From a virus: a stretch of 22,269 nt of DNA. Both the position numbers and the translations under genes were made by a program. Below are positions 1 through 10,069 of the stretch, one piece after another. The stretch's first letter is position 1. Every line of letters starts with the position of its first letter. The notes beneath the pieces are model-generated. The model had not been told where the DNA came from. It worked only from the letters and a program-made list of their open reading frames with translations, and ran no database searches. The DNA lies in IMG/VR virus record IMGVR_UViG_3300029448_000492, positions 1 to 22,269 of that record; one strand, written 5' to 3'.

Positions 1-3000
1 ACACCTGTGTTTGGTAAGTTACCTGGTTTTAATAAATCTTTTCTATTATCTTCTTGCCACCAAAAGAATGAATGTTCTTTAACAGGTTTTTTACCAACAG
101 TGGCACCTCTTGCTTGTTTTAATGGAACAGGATTAATTCCAAACTTAGCTTCAAACTCTTGGTCTGTTGTAAAATAATCGTAATCATTTCTAATAAGTAT
201 TTCATCATATTTATTTTTTAAAGCCTGTGTCATCCACCATTGTCCATTTTTATCTTGTACTTCTATTCTTGGTTGTATAGCAGTTGGTAATGTGAACTGT
301 GTAGTTCCTCTAAATATAAATAAGTTTCTAGCTTTTTCTACTGCTAGTTCTGTATATTTTGTAGTAGATTGTGCATCTGTTTGGTCAACTAAACCTGCTA
401 ATACAAATCCTGTGTATGCATCCATAACTGCATTAGCAAACTGTGCTTGTCTATCTGCATCTTTAGTATTAGCAGTCATAAACTTCTTTAACCAAGCAGG
501 CCATTGTTCCAGGTCTCTTCCAAAGTTACCTAAGAAAAAGTCTTGAATGTACTTAGGTGTTGGTACTTTATCTACAAAGAATGTCATAGGAACAGTAACA
601 AGTGGTCCAAATCCAGGTGCGAAACCATTCTGTGCAACTAAGTTAAGTCCACCTGCATATCCTGGTAGTGCTAACCTAACACCTTCTTCTTCTAAATTTT
701 CTCCGAATGCTGCTTTTTGTGCAAGTGCATCTAATGCTCTACCACCAACACCAAATGTTAATACATTTAAAACATCTACATAGTTAAACATAAGTTTTCC
801 TGTTGATGGGTCTCTTTCTAAAAATCCATTCTCACTATCCCATGGTTTAGCTTCTTCACCATTGTCTACAGTTATTCTTGCTTTGTTAAACTTCTGTGGG
901 TTTTCTGTTATTAACTTGCCCCATGTTTGAAATACCTCTGCCCATATCTCAGGGAATGGTATGTATTTATTAAACAACTCTGAGGCTACATGCCTTTTGT
1001 CTGTTGAGTAAAACAATTCTTTTACTTCACGCAAAGCTTTGGCCTTTAATATCATCTCTGCTTGTTCTAAACTTGTTACAGTATTTTCTACTGATGGTTG
1101 TTTTGCAGCTTGAATTAAATCATCCCATATTTCATTACCATCTACCCAAGTCTCTGCACCTTTTAAGAACTGTGATTTAGTTGCCTCATCCATAAATGGC
1201 ATAAGTTCAACTGCATTCTCATAAAAAGCATATCTAAATAATGGGTCTCTATTTAGTTTGTTAGATGGTTTTGATATCAATACATCATACATAAAGTCAA
1301 TGCTACGCATATAACCACCGAATGTTTTGTCATAATATTGAATGTCATCTGCTGTACCTGCAGGTACTATCTTTTCTCCAACAACCATAGTTCCACTTTC
1401 TGAAACTCTTTGCTTTGCATCAAATCTTGCAGGTAATGACTGTGGGCCTAGGCCTGCTGCATCTACTTCAGGTGTCAACAAATCTATTAGTTCATCAAAA
1501 AACTTAGCATTAGCTTGTCCCTTTTTAGGCCCTTTTCTTAATTGATTATGTTGTTTATATCTTACCCAGTCTTTTCTTCCAACTACTCCACCAGTCCTAA
1601 TCATTTCATATATTTTAGAATTAGTTCTGTTAGATAAATTAGATACGAATTTTGGATGTACTTTATATCCATTGTCAAAAGCTACTCTTGTTGCTTGTTC
1701 AGCAGACATAATAGCACCTGTTGTTGGGTCTAATAATGAATGTTCTGCACCTATCAATCTTGCTATTCTATATTGAACACTTTCTAAATATTCTTTTAAC
1801 GATGCATCACTTTGTAGATATAATCTGTCATCAGCATTATGACTTCTTTGTACTAAATCTTGTAATGTTTCTTTACCTTCATTTCTTAAATATTTTAAAG
1901 TATCATCTATACCAACATCAGCTACTTTAATTGCTATAGGGTCAGATGCTAATAATTCTATCTCTGTCCATAGAGCTTCCCAGTATCTAGGATTTATTTT
2001 TCCTGTTGGTAAATATTTAGGAACCTCAATAAACATATTTTCTATTAAGTCTTTTCTACCTGTCTTTAAAGCTTCTGTTACTGCATTTTCTCCTAGTGAA
2101 GCATTGTATGTGGCATCGGCACTGAAGAAACTTCCACCAGGCATTCCTCTCATAGCACCTTTTACATCACTTACTTTAATTCTTAATGCATCAAAGTTAT
2201 GAGGATACAATGCTTGTAGTGCAGGTTTGTTAAGAACACTATCAATATTTATATCTGCAGCTGCTTTCCCTTTTTGTTTTCTGTATAAATAAATTAAATC
2301 ACTATCACCTAGTGCATTTTTAAAACCTGCTTTTTCTGCAAGTTCTTTATTTGCAATATAAACACTTTCCTGGAATGCGTTCATTCCCATAAATACTGCA
2401 TTGGATACTGAGTTTTCACCTGATAAACCAACTGCAACATCTACCATAAAGTTTCCATCGCTATCTATGTATGTACCCATAACATGTTTGTCTTTAGACA
2501 ATAAACCTATGGTGTCTTCATCAAAAAATATATTGTCTAGTTGTTGATTTATATATTCTGCTTCATCAATTTTTAAGGCCTTTGCTTCTCTTTCAATGTC
2601 ACCTATTTTTCCAATACTGTATTCTTTTTCTTTGTATGGAGATACGAATGCATCACCTTCTGCAGGTCCTCTTGTTTTTAAATCAAAAAATCTTTTTTCA
2701 TCTAAATCAGTAGTAAATCCACCACCTTTTATAAAAGCTTCTCCCATAGAGTTGTAAGTGTTGCCATCATATCCCACAATAGACCCTTTAGATGTTGCTT
2801 TAATGCTTTTAGTTTTAGCAACAAAATCTTTATCTGTTAATTCTGCAAATTTTATTTGTCTTAAATCAAATCCATTAACAGCAGCATCAATCATATACTC
2901 TGATACTTGACCATTGTAATTAGTTTCTAACATGCTGTTCTTAATTAATTTCTGTGCTTTGTCGTAGTTTATAGCTTGAAACTTTTTGACATCTTCTACA

Positions 3001-5582
3001 TCAATAAAGTTTTTTAATAGCTCAATACTGTCAGGTGTCATTTGTGTTGTAAGTACAATTGCACCTGTGTTGTCATAAACTTGTGCTACTTGGTCCGCTC
3101 TACCTTCTCCAAAAAAGTCATAATATTTATTTGAAGTTAAAGATAATCTTTTGAAAGCAGATGTAAATGGATTTATCTTTCCACCGAATGCAGCTCTTAA
3201 TGCTTCTTCAGGTGCAATTCTTAACGCTAAAGCACCTCTAATCATCCAAGCAGGTTTAAGTACATTATTTTGTATCATGTTAAAAGCGCTATCAAAAGCA
3301 TCAGGCGCTCTTAATGTTTCACCTTCTTTTACATATCTAGGTATTTTAAGAATGTCAAAGTATTTTCTGTTATCCCAACTTATTTCTGCATTCTTCATAA
3401 ATGCATTTAACTTAGTATCTTTTTTACCAACTAATAATTGATGTCTTTTAGTAGCACGAATAACATCTTTAGGATTTGCTATAACTGAAAAAGTATTAGA
3501 TGCTTGTGATAATAAATGCATTGTAGGAACAGCTTCAAATACATATCTTTCAATATCATCAGGTTTAACTTCTAATCCTGTTTGTTTAAAGTGTTCATCT
3601 AAATCTTTAATTAACTGGGTATATCTTTTCTTTATTTTTGTACCATTGAAAGCTAAAGAACCTGCACTACCTTTGAAAAAACTTCTAAGCTCTTCCATTT
3701 GTGCATTAAAGTTTTCTTGTTGTTTTACTAACATATCAACATCTACATCTATTCCTGGATTATTTCTTTGAACAGAACGATATATGCTTACATTAACTCT
3801 GTTAACAATATCATCTAACTCTTGTTGACTTGCAACATTTAATGCCTCATCAATGTATCGGCCTCTTGTTCTAGCATCTACAAATGCATTTCTTAGATTG
3901 TTATCTATATTTTTAACACTTTCATCTAACTGACTAATCATGGCTGTAGTTTCAGGAACTAAGCTAAAAGCTCTTTGCATGTGTTTTGGAAGACTTAACT
4001 TAGCTTGCGCTCCTATACCAAGTAAACCTTGTGCAGGGTCAGCCTTAGTTAAAAATGCTGTTAGTTTTCTTAAAGGTGCAACATCAGTAGTTTGACCTGT
4101 AATTAATTTATTTATGTGATTAAATACTTCACCATAAACTGTAGGTCTAGCAGGTATAACATCTAGTCCAAAGTTAGTATTGTTCTTTGCAAGCTCTCTA
4201 ACATTATCTAGTTCCTTTTGTACTTTTGCAGGAACATACTCTTTTATAACATTAAAGATATTATCAAACTGACTGTCAGATAGATTACCTGCTTTAGCAA
4301 CAGCATCTAAAATATCCCATACATGAATAGGGTCATCTACTTCATTAATGACTTTTAACACTGATACTGGTAATTCTCTAAAGCTTGGTATATCTCTTAA
4401 AAATGCAAGACCTTCATCACCACTTACTTCAGCTAATGCTTTACCAAAATCTTGTCCCCATTTAGTATTTCTTACATCATCAACTGTTCTTCCATAATAT
4501 AATGCTCTGTTTCTAGCACCTGTTTTTCCTGGTAAAAAACCTTTTAGTAAAGTTGTAGTTGGGTCAATAGCTTTTGTTCCTTTAGCATAAGCACCTGTCA
4601 TACTTCTCATAGCTGTTTTGACACCTGCACCATACATCAATGCAAGGTTTACTGGGTCTGCTGCAATTCTAAATACACCATCGATAGCACCTGATACAAC
4701 ACTGTAACCTGTAGTTCCAGGTTCTAACATTTGTGAAGCTACTAATCTTCCAGGAGATATGTTTATTTTTTGGCCTCGTTTAGTTTCATATTTAAACTGG
4801 TCAGCTCGTGCATCGTGTAATCTTGTAATGCTACTTCCATATCTTTCTTTGGCTTTTTGATAAGCAACTGTTTTACTTTCGCCTGCTCTAATTGCATTGA
4901 GATACTCTTGTGTAGTTCTTAAATCTACTGACCTTGGCATAAAACCTGCACCTAAGTTAAGTGGGTTTCCTTTTCTTCTTTCGTTTAAGGCCATAGTTAA
5001 TTGTGTTGGTCCATACTTATCTCTTGCTGCTTGATAACTATCGCCAACACCATCACCCATAATTGTGTTTAATACACCTCTAGTAACATCTCCTCCACCT
5101 TCACCTTTTCTACCAATAAAGATTTCAGGTAATCCTGCAAGTGTAGCTAAAGCAACAGTTCCTAATACTGATTTATCGTTTTGTTGTGCTGCAACTACTG
5201 CAGATTTAAAACCTCTTGATACAGGTTGAAACGCTGCATCTAGTCCAAGCATTCCAAGTTGGATACTTCTTTTGAAAGGATTTACTTTTGTAATTGGGTC
5301 TAAGTTGTAATCATTTTGTTTTGCAAGTATTTCTTGTGTTCTTCTTGCTGTATTAAATGCAACTAAATCTTCAGCATTAGTACCTGCCATAGCCTGATAT
5401 GCATTCATTTGAAATGGCACATTTGGATATGCTTGTCCTAATGATGAAAACCTCTTTGCTAAATCGGGGTTTTGTTGTCCTGCTTTTACGCCTGCGTTAT
5501 ATGAGTTAACTTTATTAAGTGTCTCTTTTGCTAATGCATCGGCTATAAAAGAAGCAGAAAAAGATAACCCATTAAGCCTCAC
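1..5582 (-). CDS. Giant virion-associated protein (partial, at least 1,860 aa), C-terminus off the left edge
   Basis: I see one uninterrupted leftward frame from a GTG at 5582 to the window edge; I checked much of it codon by codon and found no stop. The GTG overlaps the end of the upstream gene by 11 bp and follows a GGCGAGG Shine-Dalgarno at 6-bp spacing. The translation is mostly soluble and helix-forming, with a short Gly/Ala-rich apolar patch about 140 residues in (around GTVALATLAGLP). No catalytic motif was recognised. Its place after terminase, portal and two small genes, and its size, fit a large internal virion (DNA-ejection) protein or another large structural protein of a podovirus-like phage; that role is inferred. 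A very long tail protein is an alternative. Confidence 0.85.
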   Translation of the reverse strand, partial: MRLNGLSFSASFIADALAKETLNKVNSYNAGVKAGQQNPDLAKRFSSLGQAYPNVPFQMNAYQAMAGTNAEDLVAFNTARRTQEILAKQNDYNLDPITKVNPFKRSIQLGMLGLDAAFQPVSRGFKSAVVAAQQNDKSVLGTVALATLAGLPEIFIGRKGEGGGDVTRGVLNTIMGDGVGDSYQAARDKYGPTQLTMALNERRKGNPLNLGAGFMPRSVDLRTTQEYLNAIRAGESKTVAYQKAKERYGSSITRLHDARADQFKYETKRGQKINISPGRLVASQMLEPGTTGYSVVSGAIDGVFRIAADPVNLALMYGAGVKTAMRSMTGAYAKGTKAIDPTTTLLKGFLPGKTGARNRALYYGRTVDDVRNTKWGQDFGKALAEVSGDEGLAFLRDIPSFRELPVSVLKVINEVDDPIHVWDILDAVAKAGNLSDSQFDNIFNVIKEYVPAKVQKELDNVRELAKNNTNFGLDVIPARPTVYGEVFNHINKLITGQTTDVAPLRKLTAFLTKADPAQGLLGIGAQAKLSLPKHMQRAFSLVPETTAMISQLDESVKNIDNNLRNAFVDARTRGRYIDEALNVASQQELDDIVNRVNVSIYRSVQRNNPGIDVDVDMLVKQQENFNAQMEELRSFFKGSAGSLAFNGTKIKKRYTQLIKDLDEHFKQTGLEVKPDDIERYVFEAVPTMHLLSQASNTFSVIANPKDVIRATKRHQLLVGKKDTKLNAFMKNAEISWDNRKYFDILKIPRYVKEGETLRAPDAFDSAFNMIQNNVLKPAWMIRGALALRIAPEEALRAAFGGKINPFTSAFKRLSLTSNKYYDFFGEGRADQVAQVYDNTGAIVLTTQMTPDSIELLKNFIDVEDVKKFQAINYDKAQKLIKNSMLETNYNGQVSEYMIDAAVNGFDLRQIKFAELTDKDFVAKTKSIKATSKGSIVGYDGNTYNSMGEAFIKGGGFTTDLDEKRFFDLKTRGPAEGDAFVSPYKEKEYSIGKIGDIEREAKALKIDEAEYINQQLDNIFFDEDTIGLLSKDKHVMGTYIDSDGNFMVDVAVGLSGENSVSNAVFMGMNAFQESVYIANKELAEKAGFKNALGDSDLIYLYRKQKGKAAADINIDSVLNKPALQALYPHNFDALRIKVSDVKGAMRGMPGGSFFSADATYNASLGENAVTEALKTGRKDLIENMFIEVPKYLPTGKINPRYWEALWTEIELLASDPIAIKVADVGIDDTLKYLRNEGKETLQDLVQRSHNADDRLYLQSDASLKEYLESVQYRIARLIGAEHSLLDPTTGAIMSAEQATRVAFDNGYKVHPKFVSNLSNRTNSKIYEMIRTGGVVGRKDWVRYKQHNQLRKGPKKGQANAKFFDELIDLLTPEVDAAGLGPQSLPARFDAKQRVSESGTMVVGEKIVPAGTADDIQYYDKTFGGYMRSIDFMYDVLISKPSNKLNRDPLFRYAFYENAVELMPFMDEATKSQFLKGAETWVDGNEIWDDLIQAAKQPSVENTVTSLEQAEMILKAKALREVKELFYSTDKRHVASELFNKYIPFPEIWAEVFQTWGKLITENPQKFNKARITVDNGEEAKPWDSENGFLERDPSTGKLMFNYVDVLNVLTFGVGGRALDALAQKAAFGENLEEEGVRLALPGYAGGLNLVAQNGFAPGFGPLVTVPMTFFVDKVPTPKYIQDFFLGNFGRDLEQWPAWLKKFMTANTKDADRQAQFANAVMDAYTGFVLAGLVDQTDAQSTTKYTELAVEKARNLFIFRGTTQFTLPTAIQPRIEVQDKNGQWWMTQALKNKYDEILIRNDYDYFTTDQEFEAKFGINPVPLKQARGATVGKKPVKEHSFFWWQEDNRKDLLKPGNLPNTG

Positions 5583-6042
5583 GAGTATCCTCGCCAAACT
5601 TTATTTGTTTTCTTTTATCTACCAATTGAGGAACTGCATCATCTTGTTGTAAGTATTCTGCAATTATTGGGTCATCAAACATAGACATTAGGCCCATCCA
5701 GTATGCTTCCATATTGGTAGGGTCTTTTGGTGCTACTGCTGCACCTGCTGATGCTAAATTATTTGTAATAGGTACATTTTGAAATTTAGTAGCAGCTCCT
5801 AATTTCATAGGCCTTCCTGGTTGTACTTGTACATCTCTTGTTACTTCGGCTGCTTCTTCACCTGATACATCTGCAGATAAACCTGCTGCCATAGTATTTA
5901 CTTCGCCTGATAGTCCTGTTGGGTCGCCTTTTTTTCTAGGTATATACAAATCTGCATATCCTGGGTCTGTAGTTAAATCTGTTGCTTTTTCTGCAGCTAC
6001 TTTAGAAGCAGGTTTCCTAACCATATTTCTCATCCTCTTCAT
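5572..6042 (-). CDS. Unknown 156 aa protein between portal and giant gene
   Basis: No family recognised. The protein has a basic N-terminus (MKRMRNMVRKPASK), an Ala/Gly/Val-rich middle that looks disordered, and a more structured C-terminal third containing MEAYWMGLMSMFDDP and a charged tail. The ATG at 6042 has a GGAGG 8 bases upstream. A second ATG at 6024 (MVRKPASK) is possible and would leave only an 8-bp overlap with the upstream gene. The gene overlaps the next one by 11 bp, so all these genes are probably translated from one late message. By position it could be a head-assembly or scaffold-like factor, but nothing in the residues proves this. Confidence 0.8.
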   Translation of the reverse strand: MKRMRNMVRKPASKVAAEKATDLTTDPGYADLYIPRKKGDPTGLSGEVNTMAAGLSADVSGEEAAEVTRDVQVQPGRPMKLGAATKFQNVPITNNLASAGAAVAPKDPTNMEAYWMGLMSMFDDPIIAEYLQQDDAVPQLVDKRKQIKFGEDTREA

Positions 6043-6304
6043 TTAGAAAACCTCCAAGATTATTTATAAATTCTAAAAAATCTACTTTTTGTTGTTCATC
6101 TCTTAGAGCCATACTAATTTTTATAAATACTCCAGGCATTGGTCCAGGTATCATGTATTCATAAACTACTGGAAAAAAATTTTCATCAGTATCTATATCA
6201 AAGATTTCTGTTTCTCTTGCGTAATTAAAATCCCAATCTTCCTGATTAACCATATCGAAGAAAGCTGCATTGGTTTCTACCATTGGGTCATACTCGCTAG
6301 GCAC
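6017..6304 (-). CDS. Unknown acidic 95 aa protein
   Basis: No family recognised. It is a very acidic small protein with a Pro/Gly turn (IPGPMPG) near the middle and a helical, charged C-terminus ending in NEEDEKYG. I chose GTG 6304 as start because a GGAGG lies 8 bases upstream and it leaves an 8-bp overlap with the portal stop. The same frame stays open further up to an ATG at 6343 inside the portal gene, but that start would give a low-complexity Gln-rich leader and lacks a good ribosome site. It sits in the late operon directly after the portal, so a connector or head-completion role is possible but unproven. Confidence 0.75.
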   Translation of the reverse strand: MPSEYDPMVETNAAFFDMVNQEDWDFNYARETEIFDIDTDENFFPVVYEYMIPGPMPGVFIKISMALRDEQQKVDFLEFINNLGGFLNEEDEKYG

Positions 6305-8048
6305 CTTGTCCACCTCCTTGTTGAGCTGCTGCTGCTTGTGCAAGAACTTGTGCTAACTGTGGAGGAGGTCCTTGTGGCCCTGCTTGTTGCGGAGCTGCCA
6401 TGGCCTGCTCTTCAGGTGTCATGTCCTCACCTTCAGGAGTATAGAACTTTTCTAAAATTTTATTCATGTTTTGAGGATTTTTCTTAATCTCAATAGCCGC
6501 CATAGTTGCCTTAGGATTACCTTGTGCAGCTTGGGCCATAAGACTTTCAAATAAAACATTTTCTGCTCTTTCAGAATTTATTCTTTGTTGTATTTGAGAT
6601 ATATTGTCTAATCCATCCATATTCTCTTGTAAAGTTTGTGTATCGATAATACCTTGTTGTTTTAGCTGTAAACCTGTAATAATTTTTTGTGGTTCATCAA
6701 ATCCTGCCATAACACCATAAATTCTTCTAGTCTTATACATTTCTCCAATATCAGAACTAGGAACATAAGTTTCTTTAAATGCTGTACCTTTACGATATCC
6801 TGCAATAGGCTTACGCATGTTACCATACATAACTTCATCCCATTCAAGTCTCTTAGTATCTATTTGCTCTAGAGCATCTTTAAGAATTGTTTGATATTCT
6901 CTTACATGCAATGAAGCAGATTGACCAAGTTCTTCTAGTCCTCGGCCTGTAACAAATGCATTAGGACTTTGTCCATCATCAGATACTGGATATGCCGAAC
7001 CTAAACGAAGATGTCTTTCTAGTCTATCTATCTGTTGGAACAACTGATAGGGAAGATTGTTAGTTGGTTTTATTACTTGACTACCAGGAGTTAAGTAGTT
7101 TACCGATAATCTACCTTTCTTATATTGTCCACTTTCTATCTCACCGATGATGTTGGTTTCTGTAAACACAGCATCTTCCATTGCAATGACAGATAGAACA
7201 TTTATCTTTGCCATATTCGCCATTAGTCCAATCACATGATGGAACTGGCCTTGCATTTGGTCGAAAGCAAATCTTTTTGCTACGACAAATCTTGGTCCTG
7301 ATTTTAAAGGATTAGGAATAAAATCTAATATAACTCTGTTTTCAGGTAAGAAGATATAAGTTCCTTCTTCATCATAGTATTCAGCTACGACTTTTCCTGT
7401 ACCGCTTTGATTACCCCAGGTCTTATCATAACTAGACATATAGGCCATAGTGTTATATTCACTATCGACTTCATCCATAATTACATTTTTATATTTTGGA
7501 TATAGATTAGCTAGTGTTGTGTGTGGAACTCTTTGCACTACTGCTAACTCTTTTGGTTGTTGGCCTTCTCCAAAATAACCTGGATAACATAAGTAAGGGT
7601 CTTTTACTTCTGCGTATGGATAAGGAATACCATTAGCATCCTTCTTTTCTTTTAAAACCCATACAGCAAAACCATAACCTGGTAACCATCTACCTACTTG
7701 TGGTAATTGTAAATCTACTTTTTGCAGTTCATCATAAGCGTGTACTATTCTCTCTAGTTTTTCTGCACGCTTTGCAGCTCTTTCGCTGTCTTTATCGTTA
7801 AAGATATCTACTTTTAAATCAGGCGCTCTACCTAATTTTTGTGCAAATCTTTCCATTGCGGAGTGAAGTAAGTTAGGTGCAGGTATTTGTTGGTAATCCA
7901 TATCTCTCATTTGTTTACCAAGTAATGCTTTTATACCATCAGCACCACCATTCATAATTGCTCTGATTTTATCTTTTTCTGCTACGACATCAGCATGTAA
8001 ACTTCTTAGTTCGTATACCCTGCTGTAAACTTCATCTGCTGTTTTCAT
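6297..8048 (-). CDS. Portal protein
   Basis: A 583 aa protein directly downstream of the large terminase. It has the size, alpha/beta-mixed core and low-complexity C-terminus (Gln/Ala/Gly-rich, ending QQGGGQGA) usual for phage portal proteins, which form the dodecameric DNA gateway at a capsid vertex. The N-terminal half contains the HSAMERFAQKLGRAPDL and PYAEVKDPYLCYPGY segments, and the middle region a helix-rich stretch around DRLERHLRLGSAYPVSDDG. I take ATG 8048 as start: it overlaps the terminase stop as TAATG with a GGAG just before it. A TTG at 8057 is in frame but has no ribosome site. The assignment rests on context plus general sequence character, so family membership is likely but not proven. 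Confidence 0.8.
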   Translation of the reverse strand: MKTADEVYSRVYELRSLHADVVAEKDKIRAIMNGGADGIKALLGKQMRDMDYQQIPAPNLLHSAMERFAQKLGRAPDLKVDIFNDKDSERAAKRAEKLERIVHAYDELQKVDLQLPQVGRWLPGYGFAVWVLKEKKDANGIPYPYAEVKDPYLCYPGYFGEGQQPKELAVVQRVPHTTLANLYPKYKNVIMDEVDSEYNTMAYMSSYDKTWGNQSGTGKVVAEYYDEEGTYIFLPENRVILDFIPNPLKSGPRFVVAKRFAFDQMQGQFHHVIGLMANMAKINVLSVIAMEDAVFTETNIIGEIESGQYKKGRLSVNYLTPGSQVIKPTNNLPYQLFQQIDRLERHLRLGSAYPVSDDGQSPNAFVTGRGLEELGQSASLHVREYQTILKDALEQIDTKRLEWDEVMYGNMRKPIAGYRKGTAFKETYVPSSDIGEMYKTRRIYGVMAGFDEPQKIITGLQLKQQGIIDTQTLQENMDGLDNISQIQQRINSERAENVLFESLMAQAAQGNPKATMAAIEIKKNPQNMNKILEKFYTPEGEDMTPEEQAMAAPQQAGPQGPPPQLAQVLAQAAAAQQGGGQGA

Positions 8049-9964
8049 TATCTCCAACTGTCAATATCTATGTTACTACCTTCATACCCACCAAAACTAG
8101 GTTCGTATTCAAGTCCCATTGTAGCAAGTCTTTCCTTCTGTAACCTACGAATTGTCTTCATAGGAAACCAACTTGCCATAACTAAGTCTGACTTTTGTCC
8201 TACAGTTCTACTTTTGTTTTGAGCAGAGCTGAAGTACACTAGCTGACTTTTATATAAGTTTACCTTTTCTTGTGCCTCAAATCCATTATAAGGCAAAGAA
8301 ATTAACTTTTCTGCAAACAATGGTCTCATAGCAGTCACACCAAATATTGGGTCGTGCTTATTAGAATAAGTCTGCGTTCCTTCTAAAAATATACCATGTT
8401 TTCCTGCAAATTCACGAATTGATTGGTCTTGTCTTATAGCTCGTTGGAAACCATTTTCTTCAATAACCCAATGTGCAAGATTGTATTTAACAAACCAATC
8501 TTTCATAATCTTTAAGGCCTGTGGAATACCACCACCTAAAGAGTTTTCCATATCAACCATATAAAGTTTATTTGATGCTTGGTCATAGGCCCACAAAAAT
8601 GCAGCCTGGTATCCAGTAGAAGCAGGGTCAAGTCCTGCAATTAGTCTTGTTCCTGGAGGAACTTGGCCTATATCTCTACTTTGGTCTCGACAACTATCTA
8701 TCTCTACGCTATCAAATAAGGCCATACCATCAGGCATTGCTACATTAAGATAAACCATTTCGTATATAGCTCTACCACCTGTAGTTTCTGCTGCAGACTT
8801 TCGGCCTGTTAACCACTTGTAAGTTCTTTTACCTGGCCATAACATACAATCAACATGGGCCTCATCATTCCATTCAGGTAAAGTACATCCAGTATCGTGT
8901 GCCTCTTCTACTATTGTGTTCCAACTTTCGTTGTCTAGTAGATGAGAATATAAATCATCGTAGTGTTGTCTTGAACCAATTACGACTAAGGCTGTATGTT
9001 CCTCTTTACGACTTGACAATGTTGTAGTCCACCATGTTCTAGTGTTTTCTCGGGAAGCTGGCTGCATAGTTGATGAGTGGTCTTCCAAGTCATCTCCGAT
9101 AATGATGTCACAATCTCGGGATAATATTTTTCCGCCCCTACCAATACCAACCATGGTAGGTGACTTAATACCAGTAACAGTCCTGGTACCAACAGTAAAC
9201 CCACTCTGCGACCACGCTTTTCCTGCTCTGCTAGTTGGTTTAAAGCTTCTTCCAGGTGGGCAAAGTTCTTCGATGAGTTTTTCATTATTTTCTAGTTGGT
9301 CGATTACTGAAGCTACTGCGTTCTTAGCTATCTCCTCATTACCACCTACCCATAATATTCTAACATTAGGGTTCTTGATTATGAGCCACACTGCGAAATG
9401 AATTAGTAAGTCTGTCTTGCCATGTCGAGGCGGAGATAGTATCATCTGCTGTCCACCTTCTTCTATGGCCTTTAAAATAGATTTAATCCATCTAATGTGA
9501 AACTCAGGTGTTTCGTAAGGTTTACCTTGTTCTGTTTCAAAGTATCTATCTCTAAATATTTTAAAATCGGCTAATGATTTTTCTGCTTTAGCAGGTAAAG
9601 TCCAGTTTTCTGCTTTTTCTTTTGTCTCCATATCTTCTACCCAAGCAGCGTATGCATAAGACAAAGCAGCTTTAGTACAACCTAATAACTCAGCAGCATC
9701 TTGTTTTTTTAAATCTCCTTTTAGTATTAGAGGTCCTAAGTTCTTTTCTATAAGTTTGTTATATACTTCACCTCTTCTTTTTTGTACATTAGGTTCTGCA
9801 ACTGGTTTACCATCGTGTTCAGGTTCATAGATTGCACCTTGTTGTTGTGCGTAATATTTTTTATTGTGATATGCTTTTGAGCATTTTGGTGAACAAAATT
9901 TTCTTGCAGGTGGTTTTAAAACATTATGACATGATTGTGCAAAACATACTTTTACTTTACTCAT
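8048..9964 (-). CDS. terL: Terminase large subunit with N-terminal zinc finger
   Basis: DNA-packaging motor ATPase/nuclease, 638 aa. Residues 7-28 carry Cys7, Cys12, Cys24 and Cys28, a small treble-clef-like zinc site. About 83-108 resembles a helix-turn-helix (KKQDAAELLGCTKAALSYAY). The ATPase has Walker A SPPRHGKT at 177-184 and Walker B DIIIGDD at 286-292. The RNase H-like nuclease domain begins near LIAGLDPASTG, with Asp446 as a likely metal ligand. The overlap with the upstream zinc-ribbon gene is ATGA, and with the portal gene TAATG. The extra N-terminal zinc finger plus HTH may do the DNA-recognition job of a small terminase subunit, since no separate TerS is visible nearby; that is an inference. 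Confidence 0.95.
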   Translation of the reverse strand: MSKVKVCFAQSCHNVLKPPARKFCSPKCSKAYHNKKYYAQQQGAIYEPEHDGKPVAEPNVQKRRGEVYNKLIEKNLGPLILKGDLKKQDAAELLGCTKAALSYAYAAWVEDMETKEKAENWTLPAKAEKSLADFKIFRDRYFETEQGKPYETPEFHIRWIKSILKAIEEGGQQMILSPPRHGKTDLLIHFAVWLIIKNPNVRILWVGGNEEIAKNAVASVIDQLENNEKLIEELCPPGRSFKPTSRAGKAWSQSGFTVGTRTVTGIKSPTMVGIGRGGKILSRDCDIIIGDDLEDHSSTMQPASRENTRTWWTTTLSSRKEEHTALVVIGSRQHYDDLYSHLLDNESWNTIVEEAHDTGCTLPEWNDEAHVDCMLWPGKRTYKWLTGRKSAAETTGGRAIYEMVYLNVAMPDGMALFDSVEIDSCRDQSRDIGQVPPGTRLIAGLDPASTGYQAAFLWAYDQASNKLYMVDMENSLGGGIPQALKIMKDWFVKYNLAHWVIEENGFQRAIRQDQSIREFAGKHGIFLEGTQTYSNKHDPIFGVTAMRPLFAEKLISLPYNGFEAQEKVNLYKSQLVYFSSAQNKSRTVGQKSDLVMASWFPMKTIRRLQKERLATMGLEYEPSFGGYEGSNIDIDSWR

Positions 9965-10062
9965 TTTCTATAACCCTCGCACTGCTTGTTTAAACAAGTC
10001 ATTTTAACCTTGTCATTATCGTATATTAGCGGTATACCACACTTAGGGCATGCTACCTTCAT
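9961..10062 (-). CDS. 33 aa zinc-ribbon micro-protein
   Basis: Short leftward frame from ATG 10062, preceded by AAGG 5 bases upstream, ending TGA in an ATGA overlap with terL. The peptide has a clear two-knuckle zinc pattern: Cys5-x2-Cys8 (CPKCG) and Cys23-x4-Cys28 (CLNKQC). The second knuckle is encoded by a copy of the 10-bp TGTTTAAACA palindrome, so Cys-Leu-Asn comes from that DNA site. Function unknown. Translational coupling to terL suggests a packaging or late role. Alternatively it is a small regulatory zinc protein. Confidence 0.7.
   Translation of the reverse strand: MKVACPKCGIPLIYDNDKVKMTCLNKQCEGYRK
9987..9996. repeat. TGTTTAAACA palindrome copy 1 (in 33 aa zinc-ribbon gene)
   Basis: Inside the zinc-ribbon gene; extends to the perfect 14-bp palindrome CTTGTTTAAACAAG (9985-9998). 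This is the leftmost copy in the window. Confidence 0.9.
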
Positions 10063-10069
10063 ACAAACC

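Noticed and set aside
292-3441. Five rightward open frames of 67-96 codons opposite the giant gene
   Set aside because: They lie antisense to the long leftward frame, have odd composition and no ribosome sites; shadows.
8986-9401. Frames opposite or offset to terL
   Set aside because: Both overlap the terminase ATPase domain, whose motifs are certain.
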